DNA from: Tenacibaculum sp. 190524A02b | GTDB lineage: Bacteria > Bacteroidota > Bacteroidia > Flavobacteriales > Flavobacteriaceae | Assembly (NCBI RefSeq): GCF_964036645.1 | Contig: NZ_OZ038525.1 | Location: forward strand, 2,068,501-2,132,500 | DNA length: 64,000 nucleotides | Direction: 5' to 3' | Shown: in pieces, positions 26,085 through 35,100 of the stretch | Layout of the letters: the number at the start of each line of letters is the position of its first letter | How positions within the stretch are numbered: position 1 is the stretch's first letter | Notes under the pieces: generated by a model | The model's input: only the letters and a program-made list of their open reading frames with translations | What the model was told of the DNA's origin: nothing | Database searches by the model: none | Translations under genes and position numbers: made by a program

Positions 26085-27743
26085 TTAATTAAAGTTCAAC
26101 AATTCTTTTGCATGTGTTAATGCACTTTCTGAAAAATCTTTCCCACTTAACATTTCAGCAATTTCGGCTACTCTTTCATTATCATTAAGTTTTTTCAAGT
26201 TAGAAGTTGTTACACCATTCTCTTCTCCTTTATATACTTTATAATGTTGCTTACCTTTTGACGCTATTTGTGGTAAATGGGTTATGGTCATTACTTGCAT
26301 ATTGTTCCCCATATCATCCATTATTTTAGCTATTTTGTTAGAAACCTCACCTGATACTCCCGTATCAATTTCATCAAAAATAATCGTTGGTAATTGCATA
26401 TTTTCCGATAAAATCTTTTTAATAGACAACATTATTCTTGACAACTCTCCTCCTGAAGCTACTTTCTTGAGCTCACCAAAATTACCTCCTTTATTTGCTG
26501 AAAATAAAAAGGTAAGTACATCTTTTCCATTAGATGCATATTGTTCACTTGGCGTTACCTCTATTTGGAATTGTGCATTGGGCATTCCCAATTCAGATAA
26601 CAAATACTTTAATTCTTTTAATAACTTAGGAATTGCTTTTTCTCTTGTTTTAGTAATCATAGCGGCAACTTCATCCAATTTTACTGCTACATCTTTTATT
26701 TGATTTTTCTTTTGAGTTATTGTTCCACTTGCTCCTTCAACCTGTGCTACTTTCTCGGCTAAATTTTCATGAATTTCTTGCAATTCTTTAATAGTACTTA
26801 CTCCATGCTTTTTTTGCAAGTTGTAAATGAATTGTAATCGATCATTTAATTGCTCTATTTCGTTAGGATTAAATTCAACTTGTTCATTTGCTGATTCTAA
26901 TTCAGAAACAATATCATCCAACTCTATCTTTATACTATTAACTCTTGAAGCTATTTCTTCATATTCTTTAGCATAACTACTTATTTTACTCAATCTATTT
27001 TCTAAAGAATATAATTGAGACTGTACACCTAACTCCTCATTAACTGCTATTTGAAGTCCTTCAGAAAGATTTAGTTTAATCTCTTCAATATTATTAAGCT
27101 TTTCTAATTTTTCTTCAATAGTTTCTTGTTCTCCTAATTGTAAATCTGCTTCTTCAAATTCATTAAAAAGATGCAAATTATACTCATACTGTTCTGTTGA
27201 TTGCTGCGCTTGTTCTTCTAGCTCTTTTAGCTCTTTTTTTAACGCATTGTATTTTTTTAGTCCCCTTTTATAAGAAGCTATTTTTGATTGGTTCTTTGCC
27301 AATGCATCTACTATTGAAAATTGAAAAGCTACATCTGAAAGCGCTAATGTTTGATGTTGAGAGTGAATGTCTATTAATCTTGACTTTAAAGCAACTAACG
27401 ATGATAATTTTACAGGTGTATCATTTACAAAAGCTCTTGATTTACCTGAAGGTAATATTTCTCTTCTTATAATAGTATCTTCTTCATAATCTACATCTAT
27501 TTCTTCAAAAAGTTTTTGTAGTTCGTAATTATGAATAGAGAACTGTGCTTCTATCACACATTTTTTTTCTGCGTTTTTTAATGAAGATAAATCAGCTCTA
27601 TTTCCCATTACTAAGCCTAAAGCGCCAAGTAAAATAGATTTCCCCGCACCAGTTTCTCCTGTTATTATAGAAAGGCCTTTCGTAAAATCAATAGATAATT
27701 GATTGATTAAAGCGTAATTATGTATAGATAAGTGTGTAAGCAA
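26085..27743 (-). CDS. recN: DNA repair ATPase RecN
   Basis: An SMC-like protein that helps process double-strand breaks. The 552-aa sequence has Walker A (ITGETGAGKSILLGALGL, about 28-45), long coiled-coil arms (about 155-370), the ABC signature (KKVASGGELSRIMLSIK) and Walker B (PTIIFDEIDTGVSGEV), then the ITHLPQIASKGKQHY switch. Length and order are normal for RecN. It is the last but one gene of the bamD-rpoZ-coaBC-porD-recN-GNAT run. Confidence 0.96.
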   Translation of the reverse strand: MLTHLSIHNYALINQLSIDFTKGLSIITGETGAGKSILLGALGLVMGNRADLSSLKNAEKKCVIEAQFSIHNYELQKLFEEIDVDYEEDTIIRREILPSGKSRAFVNDTPVKLSSLVALKSRLIDIHSQHQTLALSDVAFQFSIVDALAKNQSKIASYKRGLKKYNALKKELKELEEQAQQSTEQYEYNLHLFNEFEEADLQLGEQETIEEKLEKLNNIEEIKLNLSEGLQIAVNEELGVQSQLYSLENRLSKISSYAKEYEEIASRVNSIKIELDDIVSELESANEQVEFNPNEIEQLNDRLQFIYNLQKKHGVSTIKELQEIHENLAEKVAQVEGASGTITQKKNQIKDVAVKLDEVAAMITKTREKAIPKLLKELKYLLSELGMPNAQFQIEVTPSEQYASNGKDVLTFLFSANKGGNFGELKKVASGGELSRIMLSIKKILSENMQLPTIIFDEIDTGVSGEVSNKIAKIMDDMGNNMQVMTITHLPQIASKGKQHYKVYKGEENGVTTSNLKKLNDNERVAEIAEMLSGKDFSESALTHAKELLNFN

Positions 27744-27802
27744 ATTCTAAAGATTCAAAAGGATAAAAGTAAGAATTTTGCTTTATAAATTAAACCTTGT
27801 TT

Positions 27803-28693
27803 TTATTTAATTTGTTTCCACTTATCTTCATAAGTTGGTGCTATTTTTTTAAGCACATTAAGCATTTTTTGTTGATTTTTAGCTGGTATTCCATCAGAAA
27901 AAACATTTACTATTTCATCTGCTTTCGCATCAAGAAACACACGAATCATATAATTTCCAACAGTAATATTATGTAACCTATCTAACTGAGCCACATTATT
28001 AGATATTGTTTCTTTGGCTTCTTCCTTTTTGTCTACAAAATTATCAAAACCATCACGATGGTAGCTATATATAATGTTTCGAAGTGTTGCAAACTTTTGA
28101 GAAAGCATACTATCTACTAATGCAAATCTATTTTGCTTTCCTATTTGGTTTTGCCAACCGCTTTCACCATTAGATTGTGCTTGTAACATTGCGTTTTCTG
28201 CTTGTTTCAAATATTTTTCTCCTCCTTTTTTAGCAAAAGTATCTGCATCAACTCCAATAATAACATAAGCATAAAAAGCTATCATAGAAACTAAATTAGA
28301 ATCATAGGCATTTGGATTGTAAATTAACGGATCAAACTCGTTATACTTAAAATTAAAGTTGGTATCGTTTATATTCAATACTGGTGTTGCATAAGAAGAA
28401 TTATAAACAGGCCTAGTAGATTGTATTTGTAAACTCGCAGCAAAATTATTGCCATTTTGCTCATTAATAATAATATTAAACGCACAATTAATTCTTTCTT
28501 GCGCTTTATACGTTTTCTCTGTCCATTGTTTTTGATTCAAAAATTCAGTTAACGCTTTTTCTAGCGTTTCATATACTTGTTTATTTGAACTCTGAATTTT
28601 ATCTGAATTTATGGTTACCAAAGCATTTAATTCCTGTGCTGGTAAAATTGTAGATGTAAAAACTAGGGCAATTAAAAGTAAAAACTTACGCAT
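27803..28693 (-). CDS. porD: PorD-like (DUF4835) T9SS-associated protein
   Basis: A 296-aa protein with a signal peptide (cleavage near ILPAQ-ELN) and the DUF4835/PorD pattern: AQERINCAFNIIINEQ, LQIQSTRPVYNSSY, FNFKYNEFDPLIYNP and FYAYVIIGVDADTFAKKGGEKYL. The family is annotated as a T9SS component on the basis of Porphyromonas PorD; its exact role is not settled. It overlaps coaBC by 8 bp. The window's four T9SS-sorted proteins are possible clients of the system. Confidence 0.85.
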   Translation of the reverse strand: MRKFLLLIALVFTSTILPAQELNALVTINSDKIQSSNKQVYETLEKALTEFLNQKQWTEKTYKAQERINCAFNIIINEQNGNNFAASLQIQSTRPVYNSSYATPVLNINDTNFNFKYNEFDPLIYNPNAYDSNLVSMIAFYAYVIIGVDADTFAKKGGEKYLKQAENAMLQAQSNGESGWQNQIGKQNRFALVDSMLSQKFATLRNIIYSYHRDGFDNFVDKKEEAKETISNNVAQLDRLHNITVGNYMIRVFLDAKADEIVNVFSDGIPAKNQQKMLNVLKKIAPTYEDKWKQIK

Positions 28694-29897
28694 TTAATTT
28701 TTGTATTATTTCGTTAATTATATCTTTTGAAACCTCCTTTTTAGATTTTAATTCAAATCCTTTTTGGTTTAAATCTGCATCAATAATAGTAATTTTATTT
28801 GTATCTGTTGCAAAACCAGCTCCTTTATCTCTTAATGAATTCAATACTATTAAATCTAAGTTTTTTCGCTGTATTTTTCCTTTTGCATTTTCTAACTCAT
28901 TATTTGTTTCTAATGCAAAACCGACTAACAATTGATGCTTTTTTATTTCTCCTAAAGACTTTAATATATCTTTTGTTGGCTCCAACTCTATAGTTAACGA
29001 AGCTTCCTTCTTTTTTATTTTCTGATTTGCAATATTTTTAGGTCTATAATCCGCCACGGCAGCAGATAAAATAGCTACATCCATATCCTCAAAAAACTTA
29101 TGACATGCTTGATACATATCTTCTGCTGAAGTAACATTTATTCTGCTAATGGATGAGTGATTGACTTTTTGGTGAGAAGGTCCAGATACTAAAAAAACCT
29201 CAGCCCCTAAATTTGCTGCTGTTTTAGCTATTTCAAACCCCATTTTTCCTGAGGAATGATTCCCTATAAATCGAACAGGATCAATAGCCTCATAAGTTGG
29301 TCCTGCCGTTATCAAAAGCTTTTTACCTTTTAATGGTAATTTTGATAATATATCTTTTTCTATAAAAGATACAATATCTTTTGGTTCAGCCATCCTTCCT
29401 TCACCTACTAATCCACTAGCTAACTCACCAGAAGTAGCTGGAATCATTACATTTCCAAAACGTTGAAGTTCTTCTAAACTCTTCTTAGTTGAAGGATGTT
29501 TATACATATCTAAATCCATAGCAGGTGCAAAATACACAGGACATTTTGCAGACAAATAGGTTGCTAATAATAAATTATCGCAAGTTCCATTTGTCATTTT
29601 TGATAAAGTATTTGCTGTAGCTGGGGCAATCAACATAATGTCAGCCCAAAGTCCTAATTCTACGTGATTATTCCACAATTCATTCTCATCTTCCTGATTA
29701 TAAAAAGTAGAATGTACAGGATTTTTAGATAAGGTAGATAGTGTTAGAGGTGTTATAAAATCTTTAGACGCAGGAGTCATAATTACTTTGACTTCTGCGC
29801 CTGATTTTATAAATAAACGGACTAAACTTGCCGTTTTGTACGCGGCAATACCGGCTGTAATGCCTAATAATACTTTCTTACCGCTTAATAAAGACAT
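28686..29897 (-). CDS. coaBC: Bifunctional phosphopantothenoylcysteine decarboxylase/synthetase
   Basis: Makes 4'-phosphopantetheine for coenzyme A. The 403-aa fusion has an N-terminal flavoprotein CoaC domain (ITAGIAAYKTASLVRLF, active His in NNHVELGLWAD, PAMDLDMY) and a C-terminal CoaB domain (ITAGPTYEAIDPVRFIGNHSSGKMG, about 190-214, then AVADYRPKN and KKEASLTIELEPTKDIL). It starts 6 bp after rpoZ and its end overlaps porD. Confidence 0.96.
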   Translation of the reverse strand: MSLLSGKKVLLGITAGIAAYKTASLVRLFIKSGAEVKVIMTPASKDFITPLTLSTLSKNPVHSTFYNQEDENELWNNHVELGLWADIMLIAPATANTLSKMTNGTCDNLLLATYLSAKCPVYFAPAMDLDMYKHPSTKKSLEELQRFGNVMIPATSGELASGLVGEGRMAEPKDIVSFIEKDILSKLPLKGKKLLITAGPTYEAIDPVRFIGNHSSGKMGFEIAKTAANLGAEVFLVSGPSHQKVNHSSISRINVTSAEDMYQACHKFFEDMDVAILSAAVADYRPKNIANQKIKKKEASLTIELEPTKDILKSLGEIKKHQLLVGFALETNNELENAKGKIQRKNLDLIVLNSLRDKGAGFATDTNKITIIDADLNQKGFELKSKKEVSKDIINEIIQKLNA

Positions 29898-29903
29898 ACT
29901 CTT

Positions 29904-30221
29904 TTATGCGTCTGGTGTTCTGAAATAAACTTTACCGTCTAACCATTCTTCTACTGCTATTGCATGTGGTTTTGGTAAACGCTCATAAAACTTAGAAACT
30001 TCTATTTGCTCTTTGTTTTCAAAAACTTCTTCTAAGCTATCATTGTAAGTAGCAAACTCGTCTAACTTATCTACCAACTCCTTTTTTAAATCAGAATTAA
30101 TTTGAACCGCTCTCTTTGCGATAACTGAAATTGCTTCATAAATATTCTCTGTTGGAGCTTCGATAGCTTCTTTATCATAAGTTACTGTACTTACTGGCGC
30201 ATTCGTTTCTTTATAATCCAT
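29904..30221 (-). CDS. rpoZ: RNA polymerase omega subunit, Bacteroidota type
   Basis: A 105-aa protein with the omega core NIYEAISVIAKRAVQINSDLKKEL (about 26-49), corresponding to the VxxRARQL region of other omegas, and the Bacteroidota C-terminal extension KPHAIAVEEWLDGKVYFRTP. It helps beta-prime folding and polymerase assembly. It lies between bamD (3 bp) and coaBC (6 bp); rpoZ next to coaBC is a well-known arrangement. Confidence 0.88.
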   Translation of the reverse strand: MDYKETNAPVSTVTYDKEAIEAPTENIYEAISVIAKRAVQINSDLKKELVDKLDEFATYNDSLEEVFENKEQIEVSKFYERLPKPHAIAVEEWLDGKVYFRTPDA

Positions 30222-30224
30222 CTT

Positions 30225-31046
30225 TTAACTTTTAACTAATTGTTCTTGCTCTCTTTGTAATGCTGTTAACATTTTATCAGAATCTTTCATGAATTTAGAC
30301 TCAGGAAAGTTTCTTTTTAATTTATCATAGGCTTTTACAGCCTCCTTAATTCTTTCTGCTTTTCTTCTTTCAGTACTTTTAATAGCAAAATCATGTGCTG
30401 CCTTTAACCTATAAAATAATGCTTCTTCCTTAAAAGTAGTACCTAAGTAATCAGATAGTAAGTTGTCAAACGCAACTATTGCCGCTTTATAGTTTCTTGA
30501 ATCGTAATCCGCAGTTCTATAATATGTTTTAGCTATTTCAAAAGCCTTTTTCTCTAATTTATATCTTAACTCTGAATAGTACTTGTTCGCTTCTGCCAAC
30601 TTATCTGATTCAGGATAAGCATCTATAAATTTCTGAAATGATTCTAAGGCTTTATTTGTGTCCGTTGGATCTAAGCTAAAAGCTGGTGCAGCTTTGTAGT
30701 AACTTAATGCTGATAAAAATGCTGCCTCTTCTTTCTTTGAGCTCTTTGGGTAATTTTGCGTAAACCTATTAAAATAGTATCCAGCTAAACTATAATTCTT
30801 TTCATTAAAGTTTGATTGCGAAACCATAAATTGAATACGCTCCATTTGAGGTTTTCCTCTATAAGAAGGTGTAATTTTCTCAAATAAACGTAAGGCCTTA
30901 CTGTACTTTTGAGATTCGTACATTTTTACAGCCATTTTATATTGTTCTTCTACAGTTCCTTTATTCAACACTTTTTGATACTCACTACAGGAAGTTAGCA
31001 CCAAGAAAAGCAATAGTATAAACGCTAAATTTTTATTTTTTCGCAT
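30225..31046 (-). CDS. bamD: Outer-membrane assembly lipoprotein BamD
   Basis: A 273-aa lipoprotein: signal sequence with lipobox LTSC (Cys near residue 20), then five TPR-like repeats (YKMAVKMYESQKYSKALRLFEKI, YSLAGYYFNRFTQNYPKSSKKEEAAFLSALSYYK, split here at QNYPKS, and further copies). BamD is an essential partner of BamA in inserting barrels into the outer membrane. First gene of the compact operon with rpoZ, coaBC, porD and recN. Confidence 0.93.
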   Translation of the reverse strand: MRKNKNLAFILLLFLVLTSCSEYQKVLNKGTVEEQYKMAVKMYESQKYSKALRLFEKITPSYRGKPQMERIQFMVSQSNFNEKNYSLAGYYFNRFTQNYPKSSKKEEAAFLSALSYYKAAPAFSLDPTDTNKALESFQKFIDAYPESDKLAEANKYYSELRYKLEKKAFEIAKTYYRTADYDSRNYKAAIVAFDNLLSDYLGTTFKEEALFYRLKAAHDFAIKSTERRKAERIKEAVKAYDKLKRNFPESKFMKDSDKMLTALQREQEQLVKS

Positions 31047-31168
31047 CTGGCAAAATTAAGGATTAATTATGGATTATTAAAACGATTTTTTTACTGTGGA
31101 AATCGTACTGCAATAAACCATATAATTTCTTATTAAAATTACAAAAGACTCCTAAATGTTTGTTAATC

Positions 31169-31681
31169 TTACTGTGGTGCATCTGGCATTTGTCCTACCA
31201 ATTGCTTTACATCATTATCAAATAAATACAATCCTCCTTTATCGTCACCAATTAGATTAATTTTATCTAGAATTGTTCTTGCTAATGCCTCTTCTTCTAT
31301 TTGTTCAGACACATACCACTGTAAAAAGTTATGCGTGGCATAATCTCTTTCTTCTAATGTTATATGCACTAAATCATTTATTGATTTTGATACCATTACC
31401 TCATGATCAAATAACGTTTGAAACATATCTTTAAAAGAACCAAACTCATTAGGTGGCGCTATCAAGTCAGATATTTGTGCATGTCCTCCTCTTTCATTTA
31501 CAAACTTTACTAGCTTTAACATATGCATACGTTCTTCATCAGAATGCGCATACATAAACTGTGCTACTCCTTCAAATCCTTGCACTTCTGCCCAACACGC
31601 CATTGATAAGTATACTTGTGATGATTCTGCTTCTATCCTTATTTGTGTATTTAACGCTTCCTCTATTTTTTTTGATAACAT
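31169..31681 (-). CDS. Ferritin (non-heme, FtnA-like)
   Basis: A 170-aa four-helix ferritin with ferroxidase ligands in EAESSQVYLSMACWAE (Glu), the DEERMH pair (Glu/His) and the EEEALARTIL helix (Glu). The ending is LDKINLIGDDKGGLYLFDNDV. It stores iron as a 24-mer shell. Monocistronic by spacing. The minus-strand sequence CATCTTTG about 30 bp upstream is one mismatch from the -7 consensus. Confidence 0.95.
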   Translation of the reverse strand: MLSKKIEEALNTQIRIEAESSQVYLSMACWAEVQGFEGVAQFMYAHSDEERMHMLKLVKFVNERGGHAQISDLIAPPNEFGSFKDMFQTLFDHEVMVSKSINDLVHITLEERDYATHNFLQWYVSEQIEEEALARTILDKINLIGDDKGGLYLFDNDVKQLVGQMPDAPQ

Positions 31682-32134
31682 AGTTCCGTTTTATTTAAGT
31701 CTACAAAGATGCTAAAAAAAGACAGCTTACACAAAAAACGCTTCTTTAATCATTTATAATCCCTGTGAGTTTAACTACATAAAAAGGGTTAATAATATTT
31801 TCTATTAACTACCTATACGTTTGTATTAATTTAGTTTATAAGCCCATAGCTCCTGCACACATTTTTTTCCAAGAAAAAAGCATGTACAAAACATTGATTT
31901 CTTTAAAACGGTGTGCTTTCACTTCTATTTTAAATAATAATAGTCTCATACCTAAAATAAATATAGGACTATTTTTAAATTATACTTTGAGTGCTTTACA
32001 AATTTATAGTAATAGACATAAAGTCTATTTGTATTATAACATTTCTGATTCTGATATAAAAAACATGCCATTCAAAATGAACGGCATGCTATTAATTAAA
32101 AAAACTTTATCGTTTTATTTTTTTAACATAGTAT
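31682..32134. other. Gene-poor gap between ferritin and the NHL protein
   Basis: About 450 bp. It contains the ferritin upstream region and, at 32064-32088, the terminator of the giant NHL gene. A plus-strand open frame (31882-32238) runs into that gene in antisense, lacks recognisable features and is probably spurious. Confidence 0.6.
32064..32088 (-). terminator. Terminator of the NHL/T9SS gene
   Basis: CATGCC and TTCA pair with TGAA and GGCATG (one mismatch between the two parts, loop AAA). The minus strand then runs into GTTTTTTATATC. Confidence 0.75.
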
Positions 32135-35100
32135 TTAATCTTTTACTATTCTTTTTACACCAACTCCTTTTTCAGTTTCTATACGCAGTATATAAGTCCC
32201 AGCTTTTAATGTTGAAATATCTAAAACTTCTTTATTAAACGTATTTAATGCTCTTCCTAGTACATTGTATAAAACAACTTTGTTTATCGCTATTCCTTTT
32301 TCAGATTTGATATTTACAATACCACTTGTTGGATTAGGGTATAATGTAATATCAGTATTCACTGAAAATTCTCTTATACTCAATGCTTTTGTTATAGTAA
32401 ATAATGCTTCTTTATAGGTAATACTATAATTATCAGACACTGCTAAAGTTCCTTGTCGTATAACATAGTCGCCTACTTCTTCTCCTTCTTCTCTTTCTAA
32501 ACTTCCAGAAAAATCATCTACCCCTACTAATTCTCCTGTTGTTATTTGATAGGTTAATTCTGGGTCTTCTGCTCCTTTTTCTTTTGTTTTAGCATCAGCT
32601 GTTACTGTAATTAACTTAGCTGTAATTGCCCCTGATAAACTTGGTTGTGTTAGTATATAATTACTAGTATCTGTTCCTGTTAAACTATAACCTGTAGTAG
32701 TTATTGCAATTCCTAATCCTACATTTTTAGATGCAAAAGTATATACTGGCGTACCAATTACACTTACCGTTTCTCCATCAATTACACCTGATAAACTTGC
32801 GGTTCCTGTTGCCAATGCGTTTGTTGTTCCATCATAAACCTTATTAACTCCTTGCAGACCTACTATTTCTAACTCTTTTGCTGTAATAGTTGCAGATAAG
32901 TTTGGTTGTTTTACTGTATAATTATAGGCATCTGCTCCAGTTAAACTATATCCTGTAGTAGTAATTTCAATATTTGTTCCTATGGTTGCTTTTACAAAAT
33001 TGTGTACTGGCGTACCCGCTAAACTTACATTATCTGAATTTATGACACCTACCAAATTAGCTGTTCCAATTACTGATGCTGTTATTGTTCCATCATATAC
33101 TTTATTAGCTCCTGTAATGTCTTCAACACTTAATTGTTTAGTAGTAATTTCAAAATTACCTTTACCAAAGGTAATCTCATAATTACTATCTGTAAAAGCT
33201 GCTACTGATAAAACCTCTGTATATGTATTTACACCTGCTGTTGTATTTCCTTCTAAATCACTCAAAGAAATAACTGTTGGAGTAGCAGCTAAATCACCAG
33301 CATTATCACCGTTAACAAAACCAGTATAGCTAACCATATTTGTTAATGTGTAATTACTTCCATAAGTTTTTGTTTGTTGCTTTGGTGTAATAGTTAAAGT
33401 TGCTTTTTCAATAGTTAAGGTCATATCTTGACTTCCTGTTGAAAAGTTACCTGCCGCGGCTTGTGTTGCTCTAATAGTAACCGTACCTGCATTTCCTATA
33501 TTTACGGTAGCATTATTAACTCCTGATAATTCCGCAGAACCTGTTCCTCCTTCAACTATTGCATAACTAATACTACCTGATGAATTTGAGCCTGCTGCAA
33601 GATCAAAGTTTGCTTCTCCATAGGTTTTAGTTACAGCTTCAAAACTAATATGAAGTGTATTAAATGTCTTTACCTCACCTTCAGTAGTTCCTACCATATT
33701 GGTAGCATATGCTATAACACTATAAGCTCTATTGTTTTCTAAGCCAGTTATCGCACTATTAAATGTCTCTGTAGTACCTGACACTAACACTTTTTTTACA
33801 GTAGTTCCGTTTACTTCTGCTAAGGTAGGACTTGCATCGTTTGCGGTTAATGCATATACAAAACCTCTTTCTGTTATGGTAGCTCCTCCATCATTAATAA
33901 CAGTTCCTTGTAAAGTTGCTCCGTTCTTAGCAATCATATTTACTGTACCTGTTACTACGGTAGGTTTTGCTTTTACTTCAATTGTAAAAGTTTGTTGCAC
34001 TACGCCTCCATTACCATCGTTCGCTTCCAAAACCACATTATGATTTCCTTCACTACCTTTAGTATCTCCTGTTAACGTAATTATTGGTGCTGTAATTTTC
34101 CGAATGGCATGTCCATAATAATCTGCTACATAGATATTCCCATAGGTATCTACATCTAACCCAGCTGGAAAATTAAATGTTGCTTCTGTAGCTGCTCCAT
34201 TGGTATTTCCGACAGTTCCTGTACCAGCAACCGTTGACACTTCTCCTGTTGTAGTAATTTTCCTGATACGATGATTAATAAAATCCGCTACGTAAACATT
34301 ACCATAAACATCTAATGCCACATCAAATGGAGAGTTAAACTGGGCTGATGCTCCATTTCCATCTGCAAAACCTCCTGTTCCATTTCCTGCAAGAGTACTA
34401 ACCTCACCTGAAGATGTTATTTTTCTTATACTATGGTTTAACCTATCTACTACATACATAGAACCTGAAGCATCTATATCTATTGAAAATGGTTCATTAA
34501 ATTGAGCTGATGTACCATTTCCGTTTGTAAAGCCGGCTGTACTTCCAGCAAATGTACTTACTACTCCAGTTGGTGTTACTTTTCTAATACGATGATTAAG
34601 TTGGTCTGCTACATAAAGATTTCCTGATTTATCTATAGTCAACCCAGAAGGAAAATAAAATTGTGCTGCAACACCAGTACCATCTGTATATCCTTGGGTA
34701 CTTCCTGCAAGAGTTGTAACTACTCCTGCTGGTGTTATTTTTCGAATACGGTGATTATTATTGTCCGCTATATATAAATTCCCTGAGGCATCTATCACAA
34801 TTCCTCTAGGCGAACGAAACTGTGCCGCAGTACCAGTTCCATCTGCGAATCCTTGGGTACTTCCTGCAAAAGTTGACACTTCTCCACTTGGCGTTATTTT
34901 TCGAATACGGTGGTTATTAGTATCTGCAATGTATAGATTACCAGATGCATCTACTGCTGTACCTATTGGTCTGTCAAAAAGTGCATCGTTTCCATTTCCA
35001 TCAATAGCTCCAGTTGTTCCAGGTGCTCCTGCAATAGTAGTTACATTACTAGTAGTGGTTAAAGACAACCAATCTGGTTTGGTTATAGCCGTTACAGTAA

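Noticed and set aside
31882..32238. 118-codon plus-strand open frame after ferritin
   Set aside because: It runs antisense into the end of the NHL gene, spans that gene's terminator and has no recognisable features.
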